Notes: a model not told the origin generated them from the sequence alone. A stretch of 64,000 bases of DNA from Atrina japonica (GCA_030159075.1 BROG01000512.1:372001-436000), one strand, 5' to 3'. Shown: positions 1-12,818, counted from the stretch's first letter. Made by a program: numbers and translations.

Positions 1-155
1 TGGTCGAAATGAACAATCAAGGTAGAAAACCTTGAGTACTTGCTTCCTATAAAGTTTCATCAAATTCACCCAAGCTGTTCTGGAGAAATAGTCAAAAATG
101 TGAAATGTTAACGGACAGATCAGAATGTAACCTTTGGTTCAGGTGAGCTAAAAAA
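1..155 (+). repeat. End of a mollusc-type dispersed repeat ('caggtgagctaaaaaa' border)
   Basis: The window begins inside a repeat whose right border reads TTCAGGTGAGCTAAAAAA. This is the inverted form of the left border TTTTTAGCTCACCTGGCC at 47192. Phrases such as 'aagtttcatcaaattcaccc' and 'ttctggagaaatagtc' are of a type very common in bivalve intergenic DNA. The left end lies outside the window. Superfamily not determined. Confidence 0.6.
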
Positions 156-529
156 TGTAATGCATACATGGTGTCAAATTTTATTTGATGCATTAGAAGC
201 AGGTAACCTGACTTCACCTTATCTTCTTAACCAGATTCTGATGTGTGTATATACAGGTCTTTTTCTGTCAATTTGTGGAAAATACCATTGGTGATTCCAT
301 TAGGAATTTTAATGTGAATTTGTGTCATATTGGCAAAACTAGTTTGCATAATGTATATATGTAGAATTGTAATGAAACTCTTTCTAAAATACATTTCCTC
401 CTGAATTAATTTTTTTTCATTACGTTCACATTTTGTAGACTGAATTGGGAATATTTCTTTCATCAAATTGGAAAAAAAACACATAAATTTTGCTTTGGGA
501 ACGGGGTCGAATAACGGTTTTGTAGAATT

Positions 530-1145
530 CAGGTGACTCTCAGTGGCTCGACTGTCGAAACCTTGAAGTTTCATACAGTTCCCAATTTTTTTCATAAATT
601 AAGTAAATTAACTCTCCATTTCTTGAAAGTCGAAACCTCAAAGTTCTTGAAACCAGAAGTTGATTCGAAGTCCCTATTTATATGTTCCTTTATATTTCAC
701 TCTCGAAACCTCGAAGTTCGAGTAATTACTGGTGAATTCAATAAAAGTCAATGCTGTAAGCCAGAACGACACCAGGAACCTTACCTGGAAGATTAAACAA
801 TAGGTGTTTTGATAACCGGGTGACAAGTAGTCCCTGACTAACCGAGTAGTGATTGGCAGGATTGTTAATTAATTAAGAGCTATCAAAACAGAAGAACTAA
901 ATAAAGATGCATCATAGACTATGATGTCGAGTATGAGTGTCACAGTCCAGTCAAGTGATAGTTTAACTTTTAGATCAAGCGGTACTGTACATTACAGAAG
1001 CAGTAGCGAATGCTACTGCAACATTATATACCTTATACATCGACGACCATTTTTATCCAAATCAGATTACATGATAAAGATAACTTATTTACAAATTTTT
1101 TAATTTGAAAATTAGGTACGGGGATCGTTTATGACAAAACAGTGA
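530..1145 (+). mobile_element. MITE-like element, copy 1 (TIR CAGGTGACTCT), interrupted
   Basis: The left terminus CAGGTGACTCT (530-540) is the inverted repeat of the right terminus of a related copy ending at 53780. The body carries repeated 'gaaacctcgaagt' phrases and aligns with 36370-36690 and 53341-53780. Compared with the 53-kb copy, about 230 bp (roughly 884-1113) is additional and is bounded by TA on each side; homology resumes at GGTACGGGGATCGTTTATG. The right terminus is not found. The CAGG-type end suggests hAT affinity, but no 8-bp duplication was found. Confidence 0.55.
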
Positions 1146-1921
1146 AAGTTGGTACTTGGCAAGAATAGGTTACTGACCAATGAGTAGAGCATATAAAACA
1201 GACATAATCACTGTCCGTGCAGCTCACTTTGGAACTGGGAAATTGTCAAAAATTCTTTTTTAATATCATCGATGACACAAGTTTTACTCTTTCCCAATTA
1301 ACTCATCAACCCCTGAGAATCAAACAACTCTTCTGTAAATCAATGACCTAGACCAGTCCAAATGTGTCTTTAGGGGTAATTGAGTTAAGAAAGTTGATTA
1401 ATAACTAAATATAGCTGGAATTATATTCTGTAGGTCCTGGACCTCAGACTGAAAGAATTATCAGCCTTGCAGAAATACAGCAACTTCATCCTGATGCTTG
1501 ACTGGTAATCCTTACATTTAAGTATTCAAATCTTATGTTGTGGAGTCATTTTTCTGGTCAAATATTTTCCAGATGTACTAGCGTTCTAATTATTTGACAT
1601 AACAACTAAACTTTGACGTTATTTTTCAGGAAAGGTGTTGCTCTTGTGAAATCGGATATACTCCCAGTGAATGCTTTTCCCTTACATTTTTAAAACAGGA
1701 GCTACATTTGTTTTCAAAGCATTGATGTAATCAATATTATTACTTTTATTTGAAGAAATTGAACAACCAAAAATTAAATGTTATTGTTAAAAGAAAAACA
1801 TGTAAAATTGCTGATGAATGTCTTCATCCTCACCATAGGTATTACATTATGTTTTGTTATTTATATCTAATAATTAATTTCTTTTTCTAAAAAATAAGTT
1901 TTAATGTTTAGTGTTTTTGGA

Positions 1922-2143
1922 TTTGTTAGTATGTTTATTGGTGTTTAACGTCCCACTCGAGAGTCTTTCACTCATATAGAGACGTCAACAAATGCCGATG
2001 AAGGGCTTCAAATTTTGGCCTATGCACTTTCAGCCATTGAGCAGCAAGGGTTCTTGAATGTGCCGACACCTACTGTGACACGAGAAAGACAAGAAACCAA
2101 CCTGCCGCCGCCTGGACTCGAACTCACGACCAAGAGCCGGCTC
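1922..2143 (-). mobile_element. tRNA-derived SINE, 5'-truncated, with 14-bp target duplication
   Basis: The tail (GTTTAACGTCCCACTCGAG) and body ('cttcaaattttggcctatgc') match the intact SINE at 36045-36362 in reverse orientation. The copy retains a B-box-like stretch but lacks the tRNA 5' part. A perfect 14-bp duplication TTAGTGTTTTTGGA flanks it (1908-1921 and 2144-2157), showing retrotransposition by target-primed insertion. Confidence 0.85.
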
Positions 2144-2904
2144 TTAGTGTTTTTGGAAGTACCGAAAATAACTGCTTACAAAAAATAAAAATACATTAAC
2201 AAGTGGCGAAATTACCCGACACCCCAAGGAGGCCCCTTCTAATGTAAATAACGCACATGTATTCAATATAATTGACATTATATCAATTATCATTCATTCA
2301 AAAAAATGCAAATAGCGTAAAGTGTTCAAAATACACCAAAAATTAACTACCCTTGTGTAAATGACCTGACGCATTCCGACTATGTATTCGTTTAACATAA
2401 TCGTCATCCACTACACGGATACTCTCGATAGCCGCCATATCTAAACAACCTGGTTTCACAGTAATGAATCGGATGTGTTTACGCTTTTACAAAATAAATA
2501 ATGAAATCTTAGAATTAGCCTAATTTCTGGTTTTATATCATATTTAAATTTGATCTGACTTTAAACTTATTTCAATGATATTTGTTTCACTAAATTCTAT
2601 TAAAAAAGAGTTTTAATGATGGAAAATTTACTATTCGTAAAATTAGGCGGAGTAATCTAAATTCGTATATAGTTTCACGTTGCTAAGGCTTTAAATTAAC
2701 ATCAGAGGGGACTCAGATTGATTTTCTTCAATGGATTTCTCAATCGAAGTATAACAAAAAATAATTAGATGTTAAATTTTTTTGATACGAATAAATATAA
2801 ACAATTCTTTGAAAATTGTCATGTTAATACTTTTCCGTCGACTGATCCTTAGAAATAAATCGCAGTAATGCAACCTACCTTACCCATTATCTATGTGAAA
2901 TAGT

Positions 2905-2975
2905 CCAATTCTATGCTTCGTTTTCATTGGATAAGCATAATATAAGCGCGAGCTTACGAACAAAATTTCCCGTAA
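2905..2975 (+). promoter_or_regulatory. RRM2: Probable RRM2 core promoter with two CCAAT boxes and a TATA-like element
   Basis: A CCAAT box lies at 2905-2909, an inverted one (ATTGG) at 2926-2930, and TATAAG at 2941-2946, about 165 bp before the start codon. A TTTCCCG stretch follows near 2967. A TTGGCGGGGAA sequence resembling an E2F site sits in intron 1 at 3207-3217. Mammalian RRM2 promoters are known to use CCAAT/NF-Y and E2F, so the arrangement fits S-phase expression. The transcription start is not visible and the call is inferred from motifs and position. Confidence 0.45.
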
Positions 2976-3109
2976 AAACATCCGTGGGCTTTGTTGAGTA
3001 GACACAGGACTTGAAAGACTTAGGAAGGGCATCATATTTCAGTTTGACTGAGTTTATTATTTTAGTTTACGAATTATTTTACTTTGAACTTTTACAATTT
3101 TAATTCAAC

Positions 3110-6100
3110 ATGTCCTTCAGTAATACAGAAAACGTCACTCAACAGCTAAGAAGAACGAAAATTAACGACGAAAATGAGGTTTGTGACAGTTTATTGCAGG
3201 TTAAAATTGGCGGGGAATGATTTTCTCGTGTAATGACACTTTTCAGATAGAAGTTAGTGATTTTTTAACACATTTTCTCTATTATAACATTTTTTTTTTT
3301 GCAATTTGTAAATAATTTCGTATTATTTTAAGAAAGTTAAATTTGGGCGCACTTTTGCTCATTTGGACCGAGTAACGTAGACTACTTCTCTACGGTAGAG
3401 AGAATAGAAATGCTAAGTTAGGCTTATGTAGATCTTGTTGAATTTTTGGTAGACCTTTTATAAGTTGGCTATATATGTTCTGACCTAGTTTATTTAAATT
3501 TTTGTTGCATTATGTTTAACATTAAGCCGACCTGTAACATAACTCCACGCTACAGTATAATTATTTATTTTTTTTATTATTTGCAGATGCAAGAAAACAT
3601 GGAAAATTTATCAACACAAAAGAGAAAAGTTCTAGGAGAAAGCAATATGCAGGTAGCTGGATTATATATTTATATTTCTCAAATTTTTTAGTTAGCATCT
3701 TGGAGCACCATTTTTTTAGTTCATAATTTTGAAGTTTAATCTAGTTTCTTTTCATGTTCATTTCATTTGATGTCTCATAAAAACTTTTCTTGTTTGGTAT
3801 ATTTGTCAAGTCAAATGTACTGTTGGTACAACAAGTTATTTGTGTAATTTTGTCATTTGCATGCTCCTTAGTTAATATGAAGCTGCCTTTGTTTAACTTA
3901 TATAACCTTTGTCTTTCAACTTATGTAACCTTTCTCTTTCAACTTATGTAACCTTTGTCTCTCAACTTATGTAACCGTTCTCTTTCAACTTATGTAACCT
4001 TTGTCTTTCAACTTAGGTATTGTTTGTCTTTGTCTTACAACTTATGTAACCTTTGTCTTTCAACTTGTGTAACCTTAGAATTGTCCTACAATTTGTGTAA
4101 TAATTTCCTTTTCAAAACCAATGATTTTTTTTATTTCATTGTTAAAATTCATTTATATAATTTTCAGAGAAATTTGACTTGAATTTATCTTCTTTTTTCA
4201 GAATATAATGGCAGTACAAAAAAAGGTGTGTGCAATATTTCTGTTAGTTCTTAAATAATAAATATTGATTACACAAATGTGATATAGTGAATTTTTTTTT
4301 GAAACTATTCAATTTAGAGGGGCATTGGCTGTGTTTACAAAAAAATAATTCTTTTTATATTTTTCTACTTTTAATTGATGTACAGTGACAAATAAGGGCT
4401 ACATAGGCATAACATATTTTGTGACTATAAGGTCTGGTCCAATGTGGTATTCATATATAATTGGTATGGCTAAATTTATCAATTGCAAGTGAAAAAGTTC
4501 CAAACCTGGGTTTATCAAGCAATTTTTGCAAAATATATTAGAATTCAAGAATTTCTGTCTGTAATCTTTTTTGTCATTGTATTATGTATATCTAAAAAGT
4601 ATAAAAAAAAAAATTAAAAAATTGAAATAGAACACTAATTACCCTGTCTATAACAAATTTTTGTAAGAGACCACATTTCATTGACCAGGAATTGTTTGAA
4701 GAAAGACATGATTTATAAGACTGAACTTGAAACAAATATTAAATGTTATTCTCCAGGGTTTTTTATGCCCCCCTGAAAGATCCGTTGGGACATCTTGTCT
4801 TTGGATCATCTGTCTGTCCGTAATTCTATCCCGCTTTACATATAAGTGAAATATTTCCAAGTTTTCATTGTGATACAGTAACCAAACTTGGACTGTAATG
4901 TCATCTAAGGGTTGCTTACACTTCACTGAAATCACATGCCCCTGGGGTAGTCAATTGGACATTGCAAAAATTTGTTGGGACTGGGGGCATTTGTGTTTCA
5001 CTTACACATCTTGTTTTAATTATGAAATTGATTTTTCAACTCTTGATGATGCAATACAATTTCAGGTTTTCATTTCAGTTAAATTCATGTTTATATATTT
5101 TTATTTGTAGCCAGAGAAGAAGGTAATCAAATCAGTATTCAGAAAACCTGAACCTTTACTTGAAGACAATCCACAGAGATTTGTCATTTTTCCTATACAG
5201 TATCATGATATATGGCAAATGTACAAAAAGGCAGAAGCTTCATTTTGGACAGCTGAAGAAGTAGATCTTTCCAAAGACTTGGTTCACTGGGAACAACTAA
5301 AGAGCGGTGAAAGACACTTCATCTCCCATGTATTAGCATTCTTTGCAGCAAGTGATGGAATTGTTAATGAAAATTTGGTATGGAACTCTATTCTGAACAT
5401 CTTCTAGTTGTCACTTTATTTATTGGTCTTGAGATCAAAGATCCAAGTTAACTATAATACATTTTCAGTCAATTTCTTTGACCGCTCCCATAACCTTTCT
5501 TAATAGACATACATTTTATATTTTCTGTTAAAGTCTGATATTTGTAAAAAAAACTTCTTTTTATTGTCAAGAAATAATTTGATTGCACTGGTTAGAAATT
5601 CTGATGTGTAATTTTAAGATGGAGTCATTGTTCTTAAACAATGATACATTAATGTATATAGAAATGACCAAGTTGACCAGGTTTTTTTTTCCATTTACAG
5701 GTAGAGAGATTTAGTAAAGAAGTTCAGGTAACAGAAGCAAGGTGTTTCTATGGCTTCCAAATTGCCATGGAAAATATCCACTCTGAAATGTACAGCTTGT
5801 TGATTGATACTTACATTAGTGATCCCAATGAGAGGTAAGAAAGTTTGGAAAGCTAACTCATTTGTTTTCTAATTATTTTTTTCCCTGCTCTGCTGAAACA
5901 GCAGACTTTACCTTTCCCATTCAAAAATTTGTCATGTTTTCAACAAATTAGAGGAGAAATTAAAAGGATTAGACATATTTCTGAAGATATTTTGATATTT
6001 AAGTGTTATATTTACCGTATGTATTCACCTATAAGTCAGATTTTCTGGAGCAAAATTACGATCTCAAAGGAGGGTACCGACTTATAGACGAGTCCTAATT

Positions 6101-9100
6101 TCAAATACGTAGATCTACATAGCTGTTTTAAGATATTTAATGTAAATATCCATCTAGGCTGTCTAAAGTACATGCACATGTTCCACTTCATTCATCTGTC
6201 ATTTTTAAAAGACATAACCTGAAGTAAGTTATACTACTAAAAACGGAAACGGACTGAATTCATGAACAGACTGACCTAGATTTTAAAAGTATGATACGAA
6301 GAAACAAAAAATATCATATTTAAGTATTTTGTTGCATTGAGTAAACATGAACATTTGAAAAGGAAAACAACACAATAAACAAGCACTAGCTATATATAGA
6401 TCGTCTGAAAGGTGAGTAAGCACATCACAGTTATGACACGATTGATCAAAACATTTAGCGAGCACTAGTGTTATTTTCAAAAAACAAAAATATCAATTTT
6501 AATTTATCAGTCCATAAGAGTTTGTATACAAAATAAATACATGTACATGTATCCGTTGCGAATATTTTGTTTAACTGTCACTTAATCACGAATGTCTGAA
6601 GGCAGAAAGCCGGCGAATTCCTCATTGTTGTCATCATCGGAATCTAGCAACATACGCCACTGTAATTCACTTAACGGCATATCGTCATAAAAATCCTTAG
6701 GTTCCATATCATCGGAATCTGGCTCATCACTAGTGGCCTCATCATTGTCGACAAATGTGTTAAATAAAGCTTCGTCCTCCTCGCCATCCATGCTATTTGA
6801 AATTCCACATTTCTTAAAAGATTTAATCACCATATCAGTGGGAATGCTTTCCCATGCATCTCGCACCCAAGTACACACACATTCATAACTTGGTTTTTTT
6901 TCTGTTTCCCCCGGCAGTGTACTCTTTTTCACCATGTATCATCCACTGAGTCCAGTATTCCCTCATTCTTGCCTTAAATGGTTTATTTAAACACACATCA
7001 AGTGGTTCTAAAAGTGACGTGCATCCTCCCGGGATTACTGCTTGATGTGTCTTTTTACGGATCAGATTTGCTTTGACAGAATCCACTAAGTGTCCACGAA
7101 ACATGTCCCATACCAATAAACTTTTTTTATTGATCAGTGCACCAGGTCGTTTAGCCCACACTTCATCAATCCATTTATTAACTAGTTTCTCATCCATCCA
7201 GCCTTTTTCGTGACACTGAACATACATGCCTTTCGGTAGTTTTTCTTTAGGAAGCGTTTTCCTTTTAAAAATGACCATTGGTTTAAGTTTTGTTCCGTCC
7301 ACAAGACAGCTTAATGCAACAGTAAAATTTGATTTTTCTGCTCCACAAGTCTTGATACTAATTGTCTTTGCCCCCCTTCATATCAACAGTCCGATTTGAC
7401 GGTAAATCAAAACTAATAATGTCTACATAAGCGCCAGTTTACTGCGACCGTAATTATCAAACAATGGGTTAGGTTCTCGTGTCAAAACACTTGTGTACAC
7501 ACGTGATTAAATTGTAATATAGAGGACATTTACAGAAAACAATAAATCAAAGTGGTATCATAGATTGTTAACTTAATTTCAAGTTAATACGACAGGTAAC
7601 ACGTGCTTGGCAGATAATTAACTACATAACCAATTTTAATGCGTGTCCGGGATTGGTCCGTTTTCAATTTTAATCAGCTTCAAGACTCTTCCTGATTCGG
7701 CACATGAACAGGTAGGGCGGGTAAATAAACGTTAGTAGAGCGTATCGGAAAAGTGAACTACATCGGGAATATTAATTTTGTGACAAAATACAACAAAATA
7801 TAATTATAAAATAACTTTTATTGATATGGAATAGATGCGTGTATTAAAAAAAGAGAAGTACCGGTAATATCAATTTTCATGACATTTTATTCCCAGCACT
7901 GTTTAGATAGATGCCATATTCGTCATATTCTAGACATGTTTCTGAAGACGAGTGCATATTATTCGTTTTTTTTTAAACATGTTTGATGACAAGACTGATG
8001 ATTTTCTTTAATAAAGATCGCCAACAATTTTTTTCACTTGATGCATTTCATCGTTTTTTCACACCGACTTATAGGCGGGTCAACGGCAAATCCCAAGAAT
8101 TTAGGCCCAAAGTCTACCTCCGACTTATAGGCGAATACATACGGTACTTCAAATTTACAAAGTTTGCTTTACATCTTTGTTGCTGAAGAAAATTAAAGTT
8201 AATAGACCCTATTTGGGGCAGGGGACCTTTTCATTTGGGAATTTTACAGCACAATTGGCCAAACTGGAAAAAGTAACTGGTATTTATTCATAAAAATACA
8301 AACTTTTTATTCATTTATTTTCTTTAGTCTCTCTACTGACATCGTTTTCATCTGAATTAAGTTTTTAATTGTCAGTGATTCTCAAAGTTGTAAAATATTC
8401 CTGTTTCCAAATAAACAATAAATTTATTATTTGGGAAATTTTTGATTTAAAAAACTGAATGGGTCATTTTACAGGACCCAAATGTTGATATTTATCCCTG
8501 AAATAACATTTGTTTTTCTTTTCTTTTGGATAAATTTTAAAAAGTATACTCCTTTTGCCACCAAGATTTGGAAATGGGGCCTTGTACAGGGAGCTGTAAT
8601 GACCCAGGAAAAAATCCTGTCCCATATACTGTGATGATGTATGTTCCCCACATTGTTTGTCTTATAAGTTTTAAACATTTTCTTTTGTAGAGAGTTCTTA
8701 TTTAATGCTATAGAGACCATGCCATGTGTAAAAGAAAAGGCTGACTGGGCACTTAAGTGGATAGGTGATAAAGAGGCTGAATATGGTGAACGTGTTGTAG
8801 CCTTTGCTGCTGTCGAGGGAATCTTCTTTAGCGGGAGTTTTGCTGCCATATTTTGGTTGAAGAAAAGAGGAATTATGCCTGGTTTAACATTTAGCAATGA
8901 ACTGATCAGTAGAGATGAGGTAAAGTTTAAAAGATTTATTGGTACATCAACAAAAAGATATCGTACAATCTTTTTGTCTTTTTTTCCACAAACATAATAC
9001 TTGATCTATGTAACTAAAGAAGTCAGGCAGTTGATAAATCTTCCAATAAATTATGAGTCTTTTTTTTTTTCTTAAATTACCTGTTTAACTGAAAATTTTT

Positions 9101-10243
9101 GCTACCGAACAGGTCAAATTTGTTTAGGCAACTGACCAATTACAGCATGGAATTCATTAGAACTACTGAAATGACACTTATTAACATGTGATTTTAAAGG
9201 AAAGTGATTATAACTGACATTGTCACTTTGACAAATGCCTTTTCGTAACAGGATAGATTGGAAGTAAGCTTCAGAAATGTCATAATACTGCTACATGTAT
9301 AATTTAGGCATTCTGTATCTGAATACAAAAGTTATTTGTGCCTGTGTCGTCCTTTCATGTGATCTTGACTAAAAAAAAATTTTTATATATTTCAGGGTCT
9401 CCACTGTGATTTTGCCTGCCTTATGTTCAATCATCTAGTAAACAAACCATCACAAAGTAGAATCTATGAAATAATAAGTGATGCTGTGAGAATAGAACAG
9501 AAGTTTTTAACTGAGGCTTTGCCCGTGAATTTGATAGGAATGAACTGTAATCTTATGAAGCAGTACATAGAGTTTGTAGCTGATCGATTATTATTGGAAC
9601 TGAAATGTGAAAAGGTAATTTTCCCCAAGTAATATCATCTCATTCTGCATTCATATAACTACACATATTCAAAAACAATTTGATGGTTAAAAATAAAAGA
9701 GCAATAGACTTTTTCACGATAATGGCGTTCCTGCTATTATTCTCACCTAAGAACAAGCACTTTCAAGTGCTGTCAAGATGTTTCATACCCAAGATCAACA
9801 CTAAATCCTGTGATTTGTATTAGGTAAGGAATGTCTTTGATACCACTCGAACCCTTTCGTGCACAGACGCAATTAGTAGGTAGTTGGTTATCATGAATAG
9901 GTCTATGGTTGATACAAAAAAGGTAAAGATAAACAATCAACATTGTTATGTAACTTTTGGTTAAAGCTGCACTATGAAGATAAAAAGCTTTTGAATTTTT
10001 AATAAAAAATATGTTTGGAAACATAAAATAATTCATCAATAGACAATACTTTTCCATGACTAAATTTATACTTTTCTTTTACAGCTGTACAATGTGGAAA
10101 ATCCATTTGACTTCATGGAGCACATATCTTTAGAAGGAAAAACAAATTTCTTTGAAAAGAGAGTTGGTGAATATCAGAAAATGGGCGTCATGACCGGTGG
10201 AAACAAAGACGCCCATGAATTTACGTTAGATGCTGACTTTTAA
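3110..10243 (+). CDS. RRM2: Ribonucleoside-diphosphate reductase small subunit M2 (R2), 8 coding exons, 388 aa
   Basis: Supplies the di-iron/tyrosyl-radical subunit of class Ia ribonucleotide reductase, which pairs with RRM1 to reduce NDPs to dNDPs in the cytosol. Coding exons: 3110-3178, 3587-3652, 4202-4225, 5111-5377, 5701-5834, 8691-8919, 9396-9614, 10085-10243. Every junction is GT/AG and the phases join without a break. The total of 388 aa is close to the 389 of human RRM2. Iron ligands are all present: D135, E166, H169, E229, E263 and H266, and the radical tyrosine is Y173 in the E-N-I-H-S-E-M-Y motif. The C-terminus FTLDADF is the RRM1-docking tail. The start has A at -3 and opens a weakly conserved, charged N-tail (about residues 1-70) without a KEN box. 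Exon 3 is a 24-nt microexon. The core matches RRM2 closely and the call is secure; the N-tail exons are predicted from splice sites and frame only. Confidence 0.97.
3885..4085. repeat. 23-bp tandem repeat in an RRM2 intron
   Basis: About eight degenerate copies of a 23-bp unit, GTAACCTTTGTCTTTCAACTTAT in short pieces (gtaacctttg / tctttcaact / tat), lie between RRM2 exons 2 and 3. It creates a short leucine/serine-rich open frame that is not a gene. Confidence 0.85.
4764..5018 (+). repeat. Mollusc-type 'atgccccc' dispersed repeat in an RRM2 intron
   Basis: The left border reads TTTTTTATGCCCCCCTGAAAG and the right border reads GGGGGCATTTGTGTTTCACT, so the ends form an inverted 'atgcccccc/gggggcat' pair. 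The interior contains a 'ctgtctgtccgt' stretch. This layout is typical of a short element frequent in bivalve introns. No coding capacity; mechanism unknown. Confidence 0.6.
6013..8146 (-). mobile_element. Pogo/Tigger-type DNA transposon, degenerate, in RRM2 intron 5
   Basis: Terminal inverted repeats TACCGTATGTATTC (6013-) and its complement ending at 8146 extend about 28 bp with few mismatches, and both ends carry the TA of a TA duplication. Subterminal inverted copies of CCGACTTATAG lie at about 6078 and 8063. The interior holds a minus-strand DDE transposase remnant. The length of about 2.1 kb fits pogo elements, but the N-terminal DNA-binding part is not recognisable. The element lies antisense within the host intron, between exons 8.7 kb and 5.8 kb. 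Confidence 0.9.
6582..7425 (-). pseudogene. Pogo/jerky-like DDE transposase remnant with two frameshifts
   Basis: Reading leftward, the frame 7302-6883 contains the middle of a pogo-type transposase: D-G-T-K-L-K-P-M, then the second catalytic Asp in [10 protein letters not shown], then the third in [13 protein letters not shown]. Homology continues upstream of 7302 in another frame (D-L-P-S-N-R-T-V-D), broken at a run of six G/C near 7371-7376. It continues downstream in a third frame (6935-6582), broken in an A/T run near 6895-6902. The C-terminal 100 residues are acidic, as in many pogo transposases. With two frameshifts and no helix-turn-helix region the copy is inactive. Confidence 0.85.
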
Positions 10244-10860
10244 ATTGTAATCTGATTATCAATCGTTTTAAACTGGTGACCCATTAATTTGTTTTAATTT
10301 CATATATTTTACCTTACTTGACAGACTTTATATCATTCATACTTTTAATTCATGTTAACTTCTTGAGTGTTGATTACTTTGTACCTCATTTTATTTCATT
10401 AATACTTTTTTAAACAGATCTAATACTTATTTCTGTAATCCTGGAAGAGCTTTTTGTTTGCCATTGCTACACATATATTAATATATGTGTATTGACTTCC
10501 TTACCATTTTTATTCCATAGAAAATGCATTTTGCTTCAATCATTTTTACATACTGTAAATACTCATATCAAATCGTGACTATAAATTTAAATATATTAAG
10601 CATATTTTTCTTAACAATTTTAATGTGGAGATCAATAATTACTCATTTTTATGCCATATTTCAAAGAATTGAGTGAAAGTTTTAGTTCTGGTCCAGTGTA
10701 AATGTTGATACACATTTTAATTGCAGTGAAATGAATGTTAGTGTCTTATTTTAGTATGATCAGTTTTATTTATCAGTGCAAAAGTGATAGCGTATGTGTA
10801 TCGAAGATTTTAGTGCATATTTTTTTTTTTAAGAAATAAAATTTGATAAAATAACTATGC
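10244..10860 (+). terminator. RRM2: RRM2 3' UTR with polyadenylation signal
   Basis: About 600 AT-rich bases follow the stop codon. The first canonical AATAAA on this strand is at 10835-10840, just after a T-run, which suggests cleavage around 10855-10865. No other coding signal is visible in this interval. Confidence 0.6.
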
Positions 10861-11354
10861 TCTTATTATTTTTCATGAAGTTTATACAATTTTGATACCA
10901 GGCATTTAGGTATAAGTATACTTGCACCTAAAGCATTTTTATTTTGCAACAGACATCCTAAAAACTATAAAGTGCTTGGGGAAAAAAGATGAACAAGATT
11001 GCCATCTTTTTGCTTAGAAAATATAGACTGCAGAATATTAGAACAAGGAAACCGAGATGAGTTGAACATGTTCTTAAGGATGCTGAGCAATTAATTTGAA
11101 AGTGAACTAGTGCTAAAAATTAACTGGTGAAGGACATTACATATATGGGGCAAGATCGTGCTTGAGCTGCAAAAGTGATGTCTAATTGTAGCATTAACAA
11201 CATGAAAAATTAATGAATACTTTGACCAGAGTTAAATGATATTGATATGCGCAGTTGTTCCAGTGCCAAGTTCAATTCAGTGCTGGAGGTATACCTAAAA
11301 TATGGTGCCATAAATTGGTATTTCTCCATAACTTTTAATTATCACTTACAAATA

Positions 11355-11814
11355 CAGTAAAACCTGTGTTTACAAACTAATTAAATTGTTTTAGAGGTGA
11401 TAACCATTCACTGCTAAAATGTAAATTCAACACAATTTGTTTTAGGTCTAACACATTTTGGAAATGGACATTGTTTTGATTTTTGACATAACCCTGATAT
11501 GCTACTACCTTGGTAGACCTGTACAATGCTATGCAGGGAAATGCCCAGCAAAAACAAAAAAGATGAGTTTTTTTTTTTAAATAGAAGTTGGGACATACAG
11601 CTTAATGAGAAATTCCCTTGGAAATGGAAGTTGATCAAAGGAAGACTGTCCTCAAATGGTTAAAATAATAAATTATGTGTATTGAGGCCAACAACTGTCT
11701 GTTGTTCCATGTTGCCAGTAGTCTTGTATAACATGTAAATTGGGACCTAGACAAACTGTTTGTTATCAGAGGGTGTCTGCTAAATTAAGGTATCCATTAT
11801 GGCAGGTTTTACTA
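11355..11814. mobile_element. Tc1/mariner-type MITE with TA duplication
   Basis: The left end TA-CAGTAAAACCTG (11353-) mirrors the right end CAGGTTTTACTA-TA (ending 11816). About 13 bp of terminal inverted repeat and a TA duplication bound 460 bp without coding capacity. The terminal sequence resembles that of the MITE at 30722-30898. Confidence 0.6.
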
Positions 11815-12818
11815 TAGTTATTTTCGTCAAAAGTAACTGACACATTCCAAAACTTCAGAAAGTACAGAAGTCATTTCTAAACAATGAACCTAATTTCCTA
11901 TAACTGGTACACATAATTAACAAATAATTCTGGGACATAAATCAATGTTTTACATGCTTGATATGGGATTTAGTTTGTGGCACCTGCTCAAAGTTTGGTT
12001 CCTTCCCATGATTCAACAGTGCTATTGTGTCAGAAACAGTCCCTTTGATGAAAGACTTTTTTTTACAAAATTGTGTGCAGTTAAATATAATATGCACATA
12101 GTTTAGTTATGTTGTTACACAATTTAGCAATTACGTATGTTGTGTGCACAATTAACTTATACTGCGTGCTGTTTAATTATATTGTGCACAGTTTAAAGTG
12201 TGTAGTTTAACTACTGTGTACAGTTTGTCATGCACCCCGATTAGGCAAATGGTTCACAGTTTAAGCTGAAATGACTGTTTTGGGCACACAGTTTTAAGTT
12301 TATTGTGCTCAGTTTAGCAATTACTATGTTGTACGTATAATTTTCTTATATTGTGTGCAGTTGAACCATTTTGTGTATACATTCTACCTATACTGTGCAC
12401 CCAGTTTAATAATTGCGAAGTATAGCATGCAATATAACTACCGTAATCTTTGTGCACAATATATCTAATCCATGCACACAATATACCTAAACTGTATACA
12501 ACATATTAAACTACACAATAAACCTAAACTGCACACAATATTTGTTAAATTTAGTAAAAGTATGTATGTCATGAACTGGTTGATAGACTAGACAGGATAA
12601 ATGGATATAACTATGAAAGGAAATAATCAGAAACCCTTTTCAAAAAGTTTTGTTTTCTACATTTGTACAAAGCAAGTAGTGTAGCAAGAAATTTGAATTT
12701 CCAATTACCAGTAGAATTAGTGTTAAACCGAGTTCCCTGCTGGGAGCCATGTATGACAGATTCTAATATACCTATATAAACTTGCCATGTTTGGTTTCAA
12801 TCCATTCAGTGGTTCTCT

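Larger units (their letters stand above)
156..2900. other. Intergenic upstream region, no confident gene
   Basis: Apart from the MITE at 530-1145 and the SINE at 1922-2143, this AT-rich stretch shows no supportable gene. A terminal-exon-like stretch (1434-1501) is discussed as a finding. A GCCGCCATAT sequence near 2431-2440 resembles a YY1 site, but no start codon is associated with it. Confidence 0.5.

Noticed and set aside
8469..8897. 142-aa frame antisense to RRM2
   Set aside because: Shadow of the conserved RRM2 exon at 8691-8919 plus intron; no independent motif.
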